Assembly (NCBI GenBank): GCA_002746605.1
Contig: PDPT01000037.1
Span: 62,001-126,000 of the forward strand
DNA: 64,000 nucleotides
Source: Ignavibacteriota bacterium
GTDB taxonomy: Bacteria; Bacteroidota; Ignavibacteria; Ignavibacteriales; Melioribacteraceae
Reading direction: 5' to 3'
Shown: positions 34,804 through 44,424 of the stretch, piece after piece
How positions within the stretch are numbered: the first letter of the stretch is position 1
Layout: every line of letters starts with the position of its first letter
The notes under the pieces: model-generated
What the model was told of the DNA's origin: nothing
Databases searched by the model: none
What the model saw: the letters and a program-made list of their open reading frames with translations, nothing else
Made by a program: the position numbers and the translations under genes

Positions 34804-36361
34804 TAGATTTCCTTAAAAATTTTATTGCTGTCGGTAACTTATTGATTAATTTGTCAGGTATTATTCCAAATTCAGATTCATTTTTTTTAATTAAATCGGC
34901 AGTTAATCCGTGTAGATAAACTGCAGAAATTATTGATTCTTCAATTGATTCTTGCTGAACAATAAAAGAAGTTATTAAACCGGTCAAAGCATCTCCGCTT
35001 CCGAATTTTGCAAGCCCGGCATTTCCCGAAGAGTTTATAAATATTTCGCCTATGGGATTAAAAATAATTGTCGTTGAACCTTTTAGAACTAAATAAGAAT
35101 TTGTTTCGGATGTAAATTTACGACCGTAATTTAACAAGTTTTGTTTCAGCTCGGATAATTCAATTCCAAGTAAATCAGCAAACTCTTTGTGGTGCGGGGT
35201 AAAAACTTTATTATGAAGATGGAATTTTTGATATCCTCCATTCTTTAAAGCATTTATAGCATCGGCATCAATTACTACTCTTTTGCCTTTGTAATCCTCT
35301 AACAACTTATAAACAAACTCAGCAGTTTCTTTTTCTCTGCCAAGACCGGGACCAATAGCAATGGCATCAGCCCAATCAACTATTTTTTTTGCTTCGTTAT
35401 AATTCACAACACTTAGAAAACCATTATTGTTATCTTCATAATCTGAAACGATAGCGGAATTCATTTTGCTTTGAATTAGTTGTTTTAAACTTTTGGGAAC
35501 GAATATTTTTCCTGCTCCGCTTCCACTTATCATTGCAGAGTTAATTGCAAAAATTCCGGCTCCGGGCATATTTCCCGAACTACCTATCACTAAAATTTTT
35601 CCTGCTGAATATTTATTTATGTTTTCATTTCTTTTTGGTAAAAACCTTAATGCATCTTCAGGTTCAATTAAGAAATCTTTGGTATCTATATTATCAAAAT
35701 AACTATTACCAATTCCAATACTTCCCTTTTTGACTTCACCTGAAAAGATTTTTCCTTTTTCATAGAAAAGTCCGGTTTTCATTTCAGCAAGAGTAACGGT
35801 TAAATTAGCTTTAAAAATTTCTTCTCCTGAAGCATTATTCAAATTTAATCCTGTGGGGGAATCAATAGCTATTTTTAATGCAGGAATTTTGTTGACCTTT
35901 TGAACTATAGATTTGTAAGGTTCTCTTAAATCTCCGAAAGCACCAGTTCCCAAAATTGCATCGATTATTATTTCACAATCGGTAATATAATTTAAATCGC
36001 GTGCGGACTTATAAATTTTTATTCCGGAATTTTCATAATCATCAATTAAATTTCGGGTAATTTTATAATTTAGTAACGCATCGCCTTTTAGTTCACTTTC
36101 AGTTGCAAGTGAAATTACTTTTACAGTAAATCCTCTTATGAGAAGTTGACGAGCTAATGTAAAGCCATCGCCGCCATTATTACCTTTTCCGCAGACAATT
36201 CCGAATTTGTAAGAGTAATCGAAATAAGGATATTTTTCAAGTATTGCATAAAGAATACTTATAGCAGCATTCTCCATTAAAATGCTGCTTGGTATTTTTA
36301 ATTTATTTATTGCAAAATTATCCGCTTCTCTTACTTGTTGTTGAGAAAATAAAGGAATCAT
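34796..36361 (-). CDS. nnr: Bifunctional NAD(P)H-hydrate epimerase / ADP-dependent dehydratase
   Basis: VCGKGNNGGDGFTLARQL (epimerase) and SGNAGLAKFGSGDALTGLITSF (dehydratase). Confidence 0.93.
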   Translation of the reverse strand: MIPLFSQQQVREADNFAINKLKIPSSILMENAAISILYAILEKYPYFDYSYKFGIVCGKGNNGGDGFTLARQLLIRGFTVKVISLATESELKGDALLNYKITRNLIDDYENSGIKIYKSARDLNYITDCEIIIDAILGTGAFGDLREPYKSIVQKVNKIPALKIAIDSPTGLNLNNASGEEIFKANLTVTLAEMKTGLFYEKGKIFSGEVKKGSIGIGNSYFDNIDTKDFLIEPEDALRFLPKRNENINKYSAGKILVIGSSGNMPGAGIFAINSAMISGSGAGKIFVPKSLKQLIQSKMNSAIVSDYEDNNNGFLSVVNYNEAKKIVDWADAIAIGPGLGREKETAEFVYKLLEDYKGKRVVIDADAINALKNGGYQKFHLHNKVFTPHHKEFADLLGIELSELKQNLLNYGRKFTSETNSYLVLKGSTTIIFNPIGEIFINSSGNAGLAKFGSGDALTGLITSFIVQQESIEESIISAVYLHGLTADLIKKNESEFGIIPDKLINKLPTAIKFLRKSIV

Positions 36362-36364
36362 AGT

Positions 36365-36730
36365 TTAATCAATAAATAAAACATCATCGTGTAGAATACT
36401 AATTTCTAATTTATGATTTTCTAAAGGATTCAAAGAAAGTCTAATATGATTATTAAAATCGAAGATGTCTTCAGATTCTTCTACCACAATAAGTTTAATA
36501 GTTTCATATTTGGAAACATCAGCCAAAATATCTTTATGATTGAAGAAATAAATTTCAGTATATTTATCATAGATTTTATAAAATGCACCTTCAGAATAGT
36601 GACTGAAATCCATTATTAAATCATCATCAATAACAGCTTTTAATATTTCAACTTTAAATGGAAGTAAAACTCTTGTACCGTAATGCATTCCATTTTTTTT
36701 CTCATTTAATGCTGCTTGTAATGTATTCAT
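36365..36730 (-). CDS. Hypothetical protein (likely start at MNTLQAALNEKK)
   Basis: Intact ORF between nnr and antiporter; no family recognised. Confidence 0.55.
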   Translation of the reverse strand: MNTLQAALNEKKNGMHYGTRVLLPFKVEILKAVIDDDLIMDFSHYSEGAFYKIYDKYTEIYFFNHKDILADVSKYETIKLIVVEESEDIFDFNNHIRLSLNPLENHKLEISILHDDVLFID

Positions 36731-36732
36731 AA

Positions 36733-38118
36733 TTAACCTCCATTGTAAAATACTAACCAAACAATAATAAAAATAGGAATTAAGATTGGAATTGAATACT
36801 TAAACAAATAAGCAAAAAAGCTCGGCATCTTTATACCTGATCTTTCACAAATTGATTTAACCATAAAATTCGGTCCATTCCCTATATACGTCATTGCTCC
36901 AAAGAACACGGCTGCGACAGATATTGCAGAAAGATAGATAGGAAAGTCTAATGATAACTGATGCACTTCGGCAGTATTATTAATATCAAAACTAAATTTC
37001 CCCATAGCTGCACTCAAAAAGTTTAAGTATGTTGGAGCATTATCTAAAAATCCCGAAAGCAAACCCGTTGCCCAATAAAAAATGCCTTGATTAAGTTGTT
37101 CACCATAAACTTTTGCTTCGTGAGCAATTAATTGTAATGCAGGTATCATTGTAGCAAAAATACCTATGAATAAATATGCCACTTCTTTTATAGGTTCAAA
37201 ATCAAACTCATTTGCTTTAAGAATTTCTTGATCAGCTGATTTGTAAGAAAAATAAACTACAGAAAACATAATAATTTCTCTTATTCCAAAAGGTAATGGA
37301 GATAAACTGGGTACCCAAGAAATAATTGCAGGATCAATAAAAACAGAAATTAAAACTATTAACAAAAATCCGACATTCTTTAATCCCTTAAATTCAATTT
37401 TACCTGTATATTCTTGTTCATCTTTAACTTCCGGTTTATTCCTCGAATCTATTACATAAAAAACTGCAAGAACTAATAAAACTGTCGGTAACCAAATATA
37501 CCAAACATGCCCGAAGAACCAAAAGAAATCTACACCCCGCAAAAATCCCAGAAACAAAGGCGGATCTCCAATTGGAGTTAAAGCACCACCAATATTGCTT
37601 ACCAAAAATATAAAGAAAATCATTTGATAAGGTTTTATTCTTTTTCTGTTAATCTTTATGTAAGGTCTTATCAACAGCATTGAAGCACCTGTAGTGCCAA
37701 TAATATTTGCAATAACAGATCCTATAAAGAGAATTATAACATTTAACATTGGAGTTGATTTTTTATCAACTTTTATAAGAATACCACCGGAAGCAACAAA
37801 GAGTGATGCAAGCAATGCAATAAATGCAAGATATTCCGCTAATGTATGTAACAAGCTATGCGTATCTTGCAGAAAGAGCAAATAATAAAAAGTTGTTATC
37901 ATACCAAGAAAAATTGCAATTTTAGGATAATGGTGCTCCCAAAAATGGTGATAAAATAAAGGTCCCGTTGCAATCATAAGAAGTAGAATTACAAACGGAA
38001 TAACCATGTAAGTTTCAGGTAAGGTATGCTCCCCACCCGAAGCTGCAAACAATTGACTTGGCAGTTGCAGCAACATTAATAGCACAGAAATAAAAAATAT
38101 CTTTTTCATAATCCTCAA
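36733..38118 (-). CDS. NhaD/CitM-type sodium:proton antiporter family protein
   Basis: Polytopic; NIIGTTGASMLLIRPYIKINR, NIGGALTPIGDPPLFLGFLRGVDFFW, SGFLDNAPTYLNFLSAAMG, GNGPNFMVKSICE. Confidence 0.85.
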   Translation of the reverse strand: MRIMKKIFFISVLLMLLQLPSQLFAASGGEHTLPETYMVIPFVILLLMIATGPLFYHHFWEHHYPKIAIFLGMITTFYYLLFLQDTHSLLHTLAEYLAFIALLASLFVASGGILIKVDKKSTPMLNVIILFIGSVIANIIGTTGASMLLIRPYIKINRKRIKPYQMIFFIFLVSNIGGALTPIGDPPLFLGFLRGVDFFWFFGHVWYIWLPTVLLVLAVFYVIDSRNKPEVKDEQEYTGKIEFKGLKNVGFLLIVLISVFIDPAIISWVPSLSPLPFGIREIIMFSVVYFSYKSADQEILKANEFDFEPIKEVAYLFIGIFATMIPALQLIAHEAKVYGEQLNQGIFYWATGLLSGFLDNAPTYLNFLSAAMGKFSFDINNTAEVHQLSLDFPIYLSAISVAAVFFGAMTYIGNGPNFMVKSICERSGIKMPSFFAYLFKYSIPILIPIFIIVWLVFYNGG

Positions 38119-38124
38119 TCAATT

Positions 38125-39423
38125 TTATGGAGTATTTCTATAAATCATTCTTGGGAACGGAATAGTTTCTCTAAGATGTTCAATTCCACAAATCCAAGTA
38201 ACAGTTCTTTCTAATCCGAGTCCGAATCCCGAATGAGGAACCGAACCATATCTTCTTAAATCCAAATACCACTCAAAATAATTTTGGGGTAAATTATGCT
38301 CTTTAATTCGTTCTAAAAGCAAATCGATGTTATCTTCTCTTTGACTGCCTCCTATAATTTCGCCGTAACCTTCAGGAGCAAGCACATCAACGGCTAAAGC
38401 CACTTTAGGGTTTTCCGGATCACGTTTCATGTAGAAAGCTTTTATATCCGCAGGGTATCTGTGAATCATCACAGGCTTATCAAATTGCTCAGAAATAATT
38501 GTTTCATCAGGAGCACCAAAATCATCGCCCCATGTAAAATCTTTTCCTGCCGCCTTAATCATTTCTACAGCTTCTGTATATGAAACTCTAGGAAAAGGTC
38601 TTACAACTTTTTCTAATTTGCTTGTATCTCGTTCCAATACTTCCAATTCTGTTTTACAATCTTTAAGAACAGTTTGAACTATATATTCCAAAAATTCTTC
38701 TGCAAGATCCATATCATCATTTAATTCATAAAAAGCCATTTCAGGCTCAACCATCCAAAACTCTGTTAAATGTCTTCTTGTTTTTGATTTTTCGGCTCTG
38801 AACGTAGGACCAAAAGTATAAACTTTACCGAGTGCCATTGCTCCCGCCTCAGCATAAAGTTGTCCTGATTGAGTTAAATATGCTTTACCCAAATCAAAAT
38901 ATTCCATTTCAAAAAGTGTGGAAGTTCCTTCGGAAGCATTTGGCGTTATTATAGGCGGATCGAATAAGGTAAAATCTCGTTCATCAAAGAAATCTCTTAT
39001 TGCCTTTACAATTCTATGACGAATTTTAAGAATCGCAGCTTGTTTTTTTGAACGAACCCATAAATGCCTATGATCAATCAAAAATTCTATTCCGTGTTCT
39101 TTCGGAGTAATCGGATATTCGTTAGAATCTCCTATCATTTTTAAATCTACAGCATCAAGTTCGTAACCGCCTACAGCTCTTGGTTCTTCTTTTACTTTAC
39201 CTTTTACTTCAAAAGCAGCTTCTTGAGAAATTGAATCTGCAAGTTTAAAAACTTCTTCGGTAACATTTCCTTTGAAAACGATACATTGTAAATAGCCCGT
39301 TCCATCTCTAAGAATCAGGAATTTAACTTTTCCGCTGGATCTTTTATTAAAAAGCCAACCCTTTAAGATAACTTCTTCTCCTACATGCTTGGATAAATCT
39401 TTAATATAAGTGTGTGAAATCAT
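38125..39423 (-). CDS. asnS: Asparaginyl-tRNA synthetase
   Basis: Class II aa[80 protein letters not shown]. Confidence 0.94.
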   Translation of the reverse strand: MISHTYIKDLSKHVGEEVILKGWLFNKRSSGKVKFLILRDGTGYLQCIVFKGNVTEEVFKLADSISQEAAFEVKGKVKEEPRAVGGYELDAVDLKMIGDSNEYPITPKEHGIEFLIDHRHLWVRSKKQAAILKIRHRIVKAIRDFFDERDFTLFDPPIITPNASEGTSTLFEMEYFDLGKAYLTQSGQLYAEAGAMALGKVYTFGPTFRAEKSKTRRHLTEFWMVEPEMAFYELNDDMDLAEEFLEYIVQTVLKDCKTELEVLERDTSKLEKVVRPFPRVSYTEAVEMIKAAGKDFTWGDDFGAPDETIISEQFDKPVMIHRYPADIKAFYMKRDPENPKVALAVDVLAPEGYGEIIGGSQREDNIDLLLERIKEHNLPQNYFEWYLDLRRYGSVPHSGFGLGLERTVTWICGIEHLRETIPFPRMIYRNTP

Positions 39424-39680
39424 ATGTAAACCGTATTTTCTGAAAAGAATAATTTTCTATTTTGTAAAATAGCATCTTTTAAGGAAATTTACATTAGAAA
39501 CTTTTAAAAAATTAAAATTCTTATTTACAAATTAGGTTAAAAAATTACAGATTGGAAGATTATCAGGTTTAGTGGCAGATTTTTATTTTTAAGTTTAAGT
39601 TATCAAGATAAAAATCAAGGTATATGCTTAAAATTTATTAGTTTTAATAACTAAATCTTTAACGGGTAAAAAAAATGGTT

Positions 39681-40232
39681 TTAAATCATTTCGCTCAACA
39701 ATTCTTTTCTTGGTTTTGGAATAACAACTTTGTTAACTAAAAGACCTTTTTCGGCAATAAGGTTTGCTCCCGAATCAACTGCAGATTGAACAGCTGCAAC
39801 TTCTCCGGTTAGAGTGCAGAATGCTTTTCCGCCAAGAGCCATTGCAAGCCTTATCTCAATAATTCTAACTGAAGCAGCTTTTACTGCTGCATCAGCTCCT
39901 TCAATTAAAGATGCTACCGAAAAGGATTCAATAATTCCGAGTGCTTCCAATTCAGTAACTCCCGAATGACCGGATAATGCAGGAAAAATATCTTTATGCA
40001 CATTAGGGATTACAAATGTATCAATTACTGCAAAATCAGTCTGACTTGCAGCATTCTCAACAGCCGAAGTAACAGCCGCAACATTTCCTCCAATCAAAAC
40101 CATATATTTTCCTGAACAAATAGTTCGTGAAAGAATCAATTCCACTTCTGATGTTTTTAACATAATATCTGCTGCCTGCATTCCTGCAGCAATACTTGTT
40201 AATTCAATTAATCCCAAAGAATTCATTTCCAT
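39681..40232 (-). CDS. Tandem-BMC-domain (BMC-T) microcompartment shell protein, PduT-like
   Basis: Two BMC domains (SLGLIELTSIAAGMQAADIMLKTSEVELILSRTICSGKYMVLIGG and EALGIIESFSVASLIEGADAAVKAASVRIIEIRLAMALGGKAFCTLTG); Cys39 in TICSGK corresponds to PduT Fe-S Cys. Confidence 0.93.
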   Translation of the reverse strand: MEMNSLGLIELTSIAAGMQAADIMLKTSEVELILSRTICSGKYMVLIGGNVAAVTSAVENAASQTDFAVIDTFVIPNVHKDIFPALSGHSGVTELEALGIIESFSVASLIEGADAAVKAASVRIIEIRLAMALGGKAFCTLTGEVAAVQSAVDSGANLIAEKGLLVNKVVIPKPRKELLSEMI

Positions 40233-40246
40233 AATTAATACCTTTA

Positions 40247-41557
40247 CTACTTCTCGATTATTATAAAATCATTATTAACGTCTGTAACACTACCTGATAT
40301 TGGAGCATGAATTTTTGCTCCCAATTTTCCTGTTTCAACATCACCGATTAAATCACCCTTTTCAATTCTGCTATTCTTATTTACAACAGAAATTGCAGGA
40401 GCACCAACATGTTGCTTTAGATAAATTTTTACATAATTTGGTTCATCAAAATCATCTCGGTAAGGAGTGGATGTTTCATATTGTTCAACTTTTAATCTTT
40501 TCATCAGTTGTTTTATAGGAACTCTTCTACCTTCTTTTATCGGATGAACTTTTAACGGTTTTGTCTGTTCAAACTTAATTGAGTTTTCTCTTAAATAATT
40601 TTTTCCTTGATCGCAGGCTTCACGGGGATATAAGTCTTCGGGACACGCATAAAGCGAACAAAGTCCGCACGAACAACAAAGATCTGCATACTTGTTCCAA
40701 ACTTCCTTACCAGATGTTGAAAACTCAAGAGAACGCATAACTTTATGTGGCTGTACATCATAGCCAAGTAAGTAGCGCGGGCAAAATTCTGTACAATAAC
40801 TACATTGATCACAGGCAGATTTACCTATTCTGTTCATACTAGTCAGTTGCCTATTCATCCGCTGTACTAAATAATGCTCCTGCGGTAAGATAATAAGACC
40901 GGCTGTTGCCTTTGTTACAACTTCATTTAAATCTAAAGTTAATTTTCCCATCATAAGTCCGCTTACAAAAACAGCAAAATCCTTTGGAATTGCTCCACCA
41001 ACAAAATTGATAATATCTTTAAAACTTGTTCCAATAGGAACGAAAAAAGAACCTGGATTTCTTACTGCTCCAGTAACAGAAATAAATTTTTGTGTAACGG
41101 GAATATCTTGATTTGCATTAAAAACATTATAAAAAGTTTCTACATTGTTTACGACACAACCGACATTAAGAGGTAAACCTTTAGGCGGAATCAATCTTTT
41201 GGTTGCGTGATAAACTAATTCATACTCATCACCCGAAGGATAAAAATCTCCAAGCAAACTTAGTTCAATATTTTCATTCAAAAAAGGTTCAATGGCAGAA
41301 ATTGCACATGAATTTTTTTCTTTTATTCCAAAATATCCTTTTTTAGCAGAAACAGCATTAAACATCAACTCCATGCCTTTTACAATTTCTTCAGGGTGAT
41401 TCACCATAATTTCAAAATCTTTATGAATAAGGGGTTCGCACTCAGCTCCATTTGCAAGAATAAATTCAACATTAGACTTAGCTTTTATGTGAGTAGGGAA
41501 ACCTCCACCTCCTGCACCAACTACCCCTGCATCAAAGATTTTTTCGGGAAAACCCAT
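40247..41557 (-). CDS. PduS-like flavo-Fe/S electron transfer protein (RnfC-related)
   Basis: GVVGAGGGGFPTHIKAK, ECEPLIHKD, CDQCSYCTEFCP and CCSCGLCSLYACP cluster motifs, C-terminal biotinyl/lipoyl-like barrel. Confidence 0.92.
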   Translation of the reverse strand: MGFPEKIFDAGVVGAGGGGFPTHIKAKSNVEFILANGAECEPLIHKDFEIMVNHPEEIVKGMELMFNAVSAKKGYFGIKEKNSCAISAIEPFLNENIELSLLGDFYPSGDEYELVYHATKRLIPPKGLPLNVGCVVNNVETFYNVFNANQDIPVTQKFISVTGAVRNPGSFFVPIGTSFKDIINFVGGAIPKDFAVFVSGLMMGKLTLDLNEVVTKATAGLIILPQEHYLVQRMNRQLTSMNRIGKSACDQCSYCTEFCPRYLLGYDVQPHKVMRSLEFSTSGKEVWNKYADLCCSCGLCSLYACPEDLYPREACDQGKNYLRENSIKFEQTKPLKVHPIKEGRRVPIKQLMKRLKVEQYETSTPYRDDFDEPNYVKIYLKQHVGAPAISVVNKNSRIEKGDLIGDVETGKLGAKIHAPISGSVTDVNNDFIIIEK

Positions 41558-41559
41558 AG

Positions 41560-42792
41560 TTAATTCCTCTTAATTACAACAACAGTAGTATCATCTTGAT
41601 ATTTGCTATTTGAAGTAGAGAAATTTTGGACATCTTGTATTATTTCGGCAGCAATTTGTTTAGGAGTTTTATGGGCATTCTTCCTAATTACTTCGCTTAA
41701 CCTTTTCTCTTCATAAAATTGATAATTTTCATTAGCTGCATCGGTAACTCCGTCAGAGAAAATTACAAGTACATCTCCCGATTCAAAATTTATACTATCA
41801 GTAACATATCTTGAATTGGGAGCAGGCCCAAGCAAAGGACCTGTTGGTTCTAAAAGTGAAAAAGTCTGATTTTTTTGACTAAAAAACAAAGGTGGATTAT
41901 GTCCGGCATTTGCATAAAGAAATAATCCTTTTTTATCATCAGAAAGCTCACCATAAAAAAGGGTAGAAAACCTATCATCACTGAAGATTTTATTCACCAA
42001 GTTATTTAGTCTGAACATCATGGGTGAAATTTTCATTTGAAAAGAACCGGACATTCTAATTGCACCTGAAATATACATAGCTTCAGCCGAGGCACTTAAT
42101 CCCTTAGAAGCGGCATCACCCAATACAATTCCAAGTCGTTCTTCATCTTCACCAATTTTGATGTAATCGTAAAAATCACCTCCAACAATTTGTGCAGGAA
42201 TTGTAATCCCGAAAATATCATATTTCTCAAATTTATATTCATGCTCAGGTAAAATACTTCTTTGAAGTTGTCTTGCTTTATCAATATCTTCAATTAAATT
42301 TTCTCTGGAAGAAGAAACTCTTCGTTCTTTTATTTTTGAAGTTAGAACAGTCGCAATAATATTAAGTTTATATCTTAGCTCTTCGCGTAATTCATCACTA
42401 TTCAAAGAAAGCAAATATTCATAATACATTTTTCCAGCAACTTTTATTTTAGAACCTATGCCCGAAGCAGAATATTTAAATATGCCTTTTTTAATAAGTT
42501 CTTGATTTGTTTCGTTTGCTAAAATAGTTCTATATTTTGAAACAACAGCAAGTATAGGATTATCTTTAAGAGTAAGTTCAAAATCTTTATGTATTTTACT
42601 TACTTTTCCCGTTTGATAAACAAGTTTATAAGATTTTCTTTCAACATTTAATTTCCAAATTCTGCCTCCGGTAATTTCAAACTTAGAATTCTCCACCAGT
42701 TGTTTTAAAATATCGTGAAGTAAATCTTGCTCCGTGTCAAAATGTTTGGATGCCAAAGCATCAATGGTTTTATATAGTTTTATTTGTTCCAT
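41560..42792 (-). CDS. SpoIIE/RsbU-type PP2C serine phosphatase with N-terminal sensor-like region
   Basis: ARQLQRSILPEHEYKFEKYDIFGITIPAQIVGGDFYDYI...LGDAASKGLSASAEAMY...DVLVIFSDGVTDAAN. Confidence 0.93.
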   Translation of the reverse strand: MEQIKLYKTIDALASKHFDTEQDLLHDILKQLVENSKFEITGGRIWKLNVERKSYKLVYQTGKVSKIHKDFELTLKDNPILAVVSKYRTILANETNQELIKKGIFKYSASGIGSKIKVAGKMYYEYLLSLNSDELREELRYKLNIIATVLTSKIKERRVSSSRENLIEDIDKARQLQRSILPEHEYKFEKYDIFGITIPAQIVGGDFYDYIKIGEDEERLGIVLGDAASKGLSASAEAMYISGAIRMSGSFQMKISPMMFRLNNLVNKIFSDDRFSTLFYGELSDDKKGLFLYANAGHNPPLFFSQKNQTFSLLEPTGPLLGPAPNSRYVTDSINFESGDVLVIFSDGVTDAANENYQFYEEKRLSEVIRKNAHKTPKQIAAEIIQDVQNFSTSNSKYQDDTTVVVIKRN

Positions 42793-43146
42793 ATGATATT
42801 TTTTTAATGAAAACTAATTAAGTAATATAATAAGTTTTAGTATGAATATGAATAAAAAGATAGTGTTTTGATAACTAAAATTATAGCATAGAATATTTTT
42901 ATACTCAGGTAATACTATTCTTGGAATATTACAATTAACTAAACAACTTACTCTTAAATCCATTCTTAATTAAATCTATATTGAATAAATAGTTTTACGA
43001 TATTAGATTTAACACTTCTATTGCTTAACAGATTGAAAATCCTGCTAAACTAAATCAAATTTTTTCCAAAATGTGAAACTTATTTATTAATCTTACATTC
43101 TAAAATTTATATACTCTTCTAATTTTGCGACACAAAATATTATTAG

Positions 43147-44424
43147 TTAGGTTCCCTTAATTCCTATATCTTTTCTAAAATAAATATTATTAAAATCCAC
43201 CTTAGATAAAACTTTGTAAGCTCTTTTCTTACAAATAGTTAAATCATTACATTTAGAAACAGCTACAATATTTAATACCCTACCACCATTTGTTAATAAA
43301 TTTATTTTTCCATCATTCTTTGAAAGTATTGTCCCTGCATGTATTATTTTAATCTCTTCAGAATTTTCAGATAATCCTGTAATTTCATAACCTTTTTTGT
43401 AACTATCAGGATAACCACCTGAAGCTGCCACAACACAAATAGCACTTCCACCATTATATTTTACTGCATTTTCATCAGTTTGTCCTTCTGCTGTTGTTTT
43501 TAATAATTGATAAAAACTTTTATCTAATAATTGCAAAACAACTTGAATTTCCGGATCACCAAATCGACAATTAAACTCAATAACTTTTATACCATCTTTA
43601 GTTCTTATCAATCCACAATAAAGACAACCATTAAATTTTGATTTTTTATCAGAAAGTCCTTTTAATGTAGGAATAATAATATTTTGTTCTATTTCACTTA
43701 TCAATTCAGCATTAACAAAATTTAATGGTGAATATGCTCCCATTCCTCCTGTATTTTTTCCGGTATCGCCTTCACCTATTCTTTTGTGATCTTGAGACGG
43801 AGGTAAAATCACATAATCCTCACCGTCTGTAACAACAAATACAGAAAGTTCTTCTCCTTCAAGGAACTCCTCAATTACAACATTATTTCCCGCTTCACCA
43901 AAAATTGCATCATTCATTATTTCATCTATTGCATTTTTCGCTTCATCAAAAGTTTGGGCAATAATTACTCCTTTCCCGGCAGCTAATCCTGAAGCTTTTA
44001 TTACGATTGGGAAATTACTTTGTTGCAAATATTTAACTGCTTCATCAAATTCATCTTTAGAGAATGATTTAAAGTCTGCTGTTGGAATATTATATTCTTT
44101 CATTAAATTTTTAGCAAAAGTTTTATCACCTTCAATTCTTGCAGCATTTTTATTTGGTCCAAAAACTAAAATTGAATTTTGTCTTAAAAAATCAGCTAAT
44201 CCATCTACAAGTGGTTGCTCAGGACCTATCACCACAAGTTCAATATTCTTCAGTTTGCAAAAATCAACAATCTCTTGATGAGTTTTTAAGCTTACATTTG
44301 TTCCAACTTGATGTGTGCCTCCGTTGCCGGGAGAAATAAATATTTCGTTTTGATTATTTTCTTCGTATAACTTTAGAGCAATAGCATGCTCCCTTCCGCC
44401 TGAGCCTATTATTAATGTTTTCAT
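43147..44424 (-). CDS. purD: Phosphoribosylamine-glycine ligase
   Basis: TLIIGSGGREHAIALKL, GPEQPLVDGLAD, NTGGMGAYSP, EFNCRFGDPE. Confidence 0.97.
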   Translation of the reverse strand: MKTLIIGSGGREHAIALKLYEENNQNEIFISPGNGGTHQVGTNVSLKTHQEIVDFCKLKNIELVVIGPEQPLVDGLADFLRQNSILVFGPNKNAARIEGDKTFAKNLMKEYNIPTADFKSFSKDEFDEAVKYLQQSNFPIVIKASGLAAGKGVIIAQTFDEAKNAIDEIMNDAIFGEAGNNVVIEEFLEGEELSVFVVTDGEDYVILPPSQDHKRIGEGDTGKNTGGMGAYSPLNFVNAELISEIEQNIIIPTLKGLSDKKSKFNGCLYCGLIRTKDGIKVIEFNCRFGDPEIQVVLQLLDKSFYQLLKTTAEGQTDENAVKYNGGSAICVVAASGGYPDSYKKGYEITGLSENSEEIKIIHAGTILSKNDGKINLLTNGGRVLNIVAVSKCNDLTICKKRAYKVLSKVDFNNIYFRKDIGIKGT

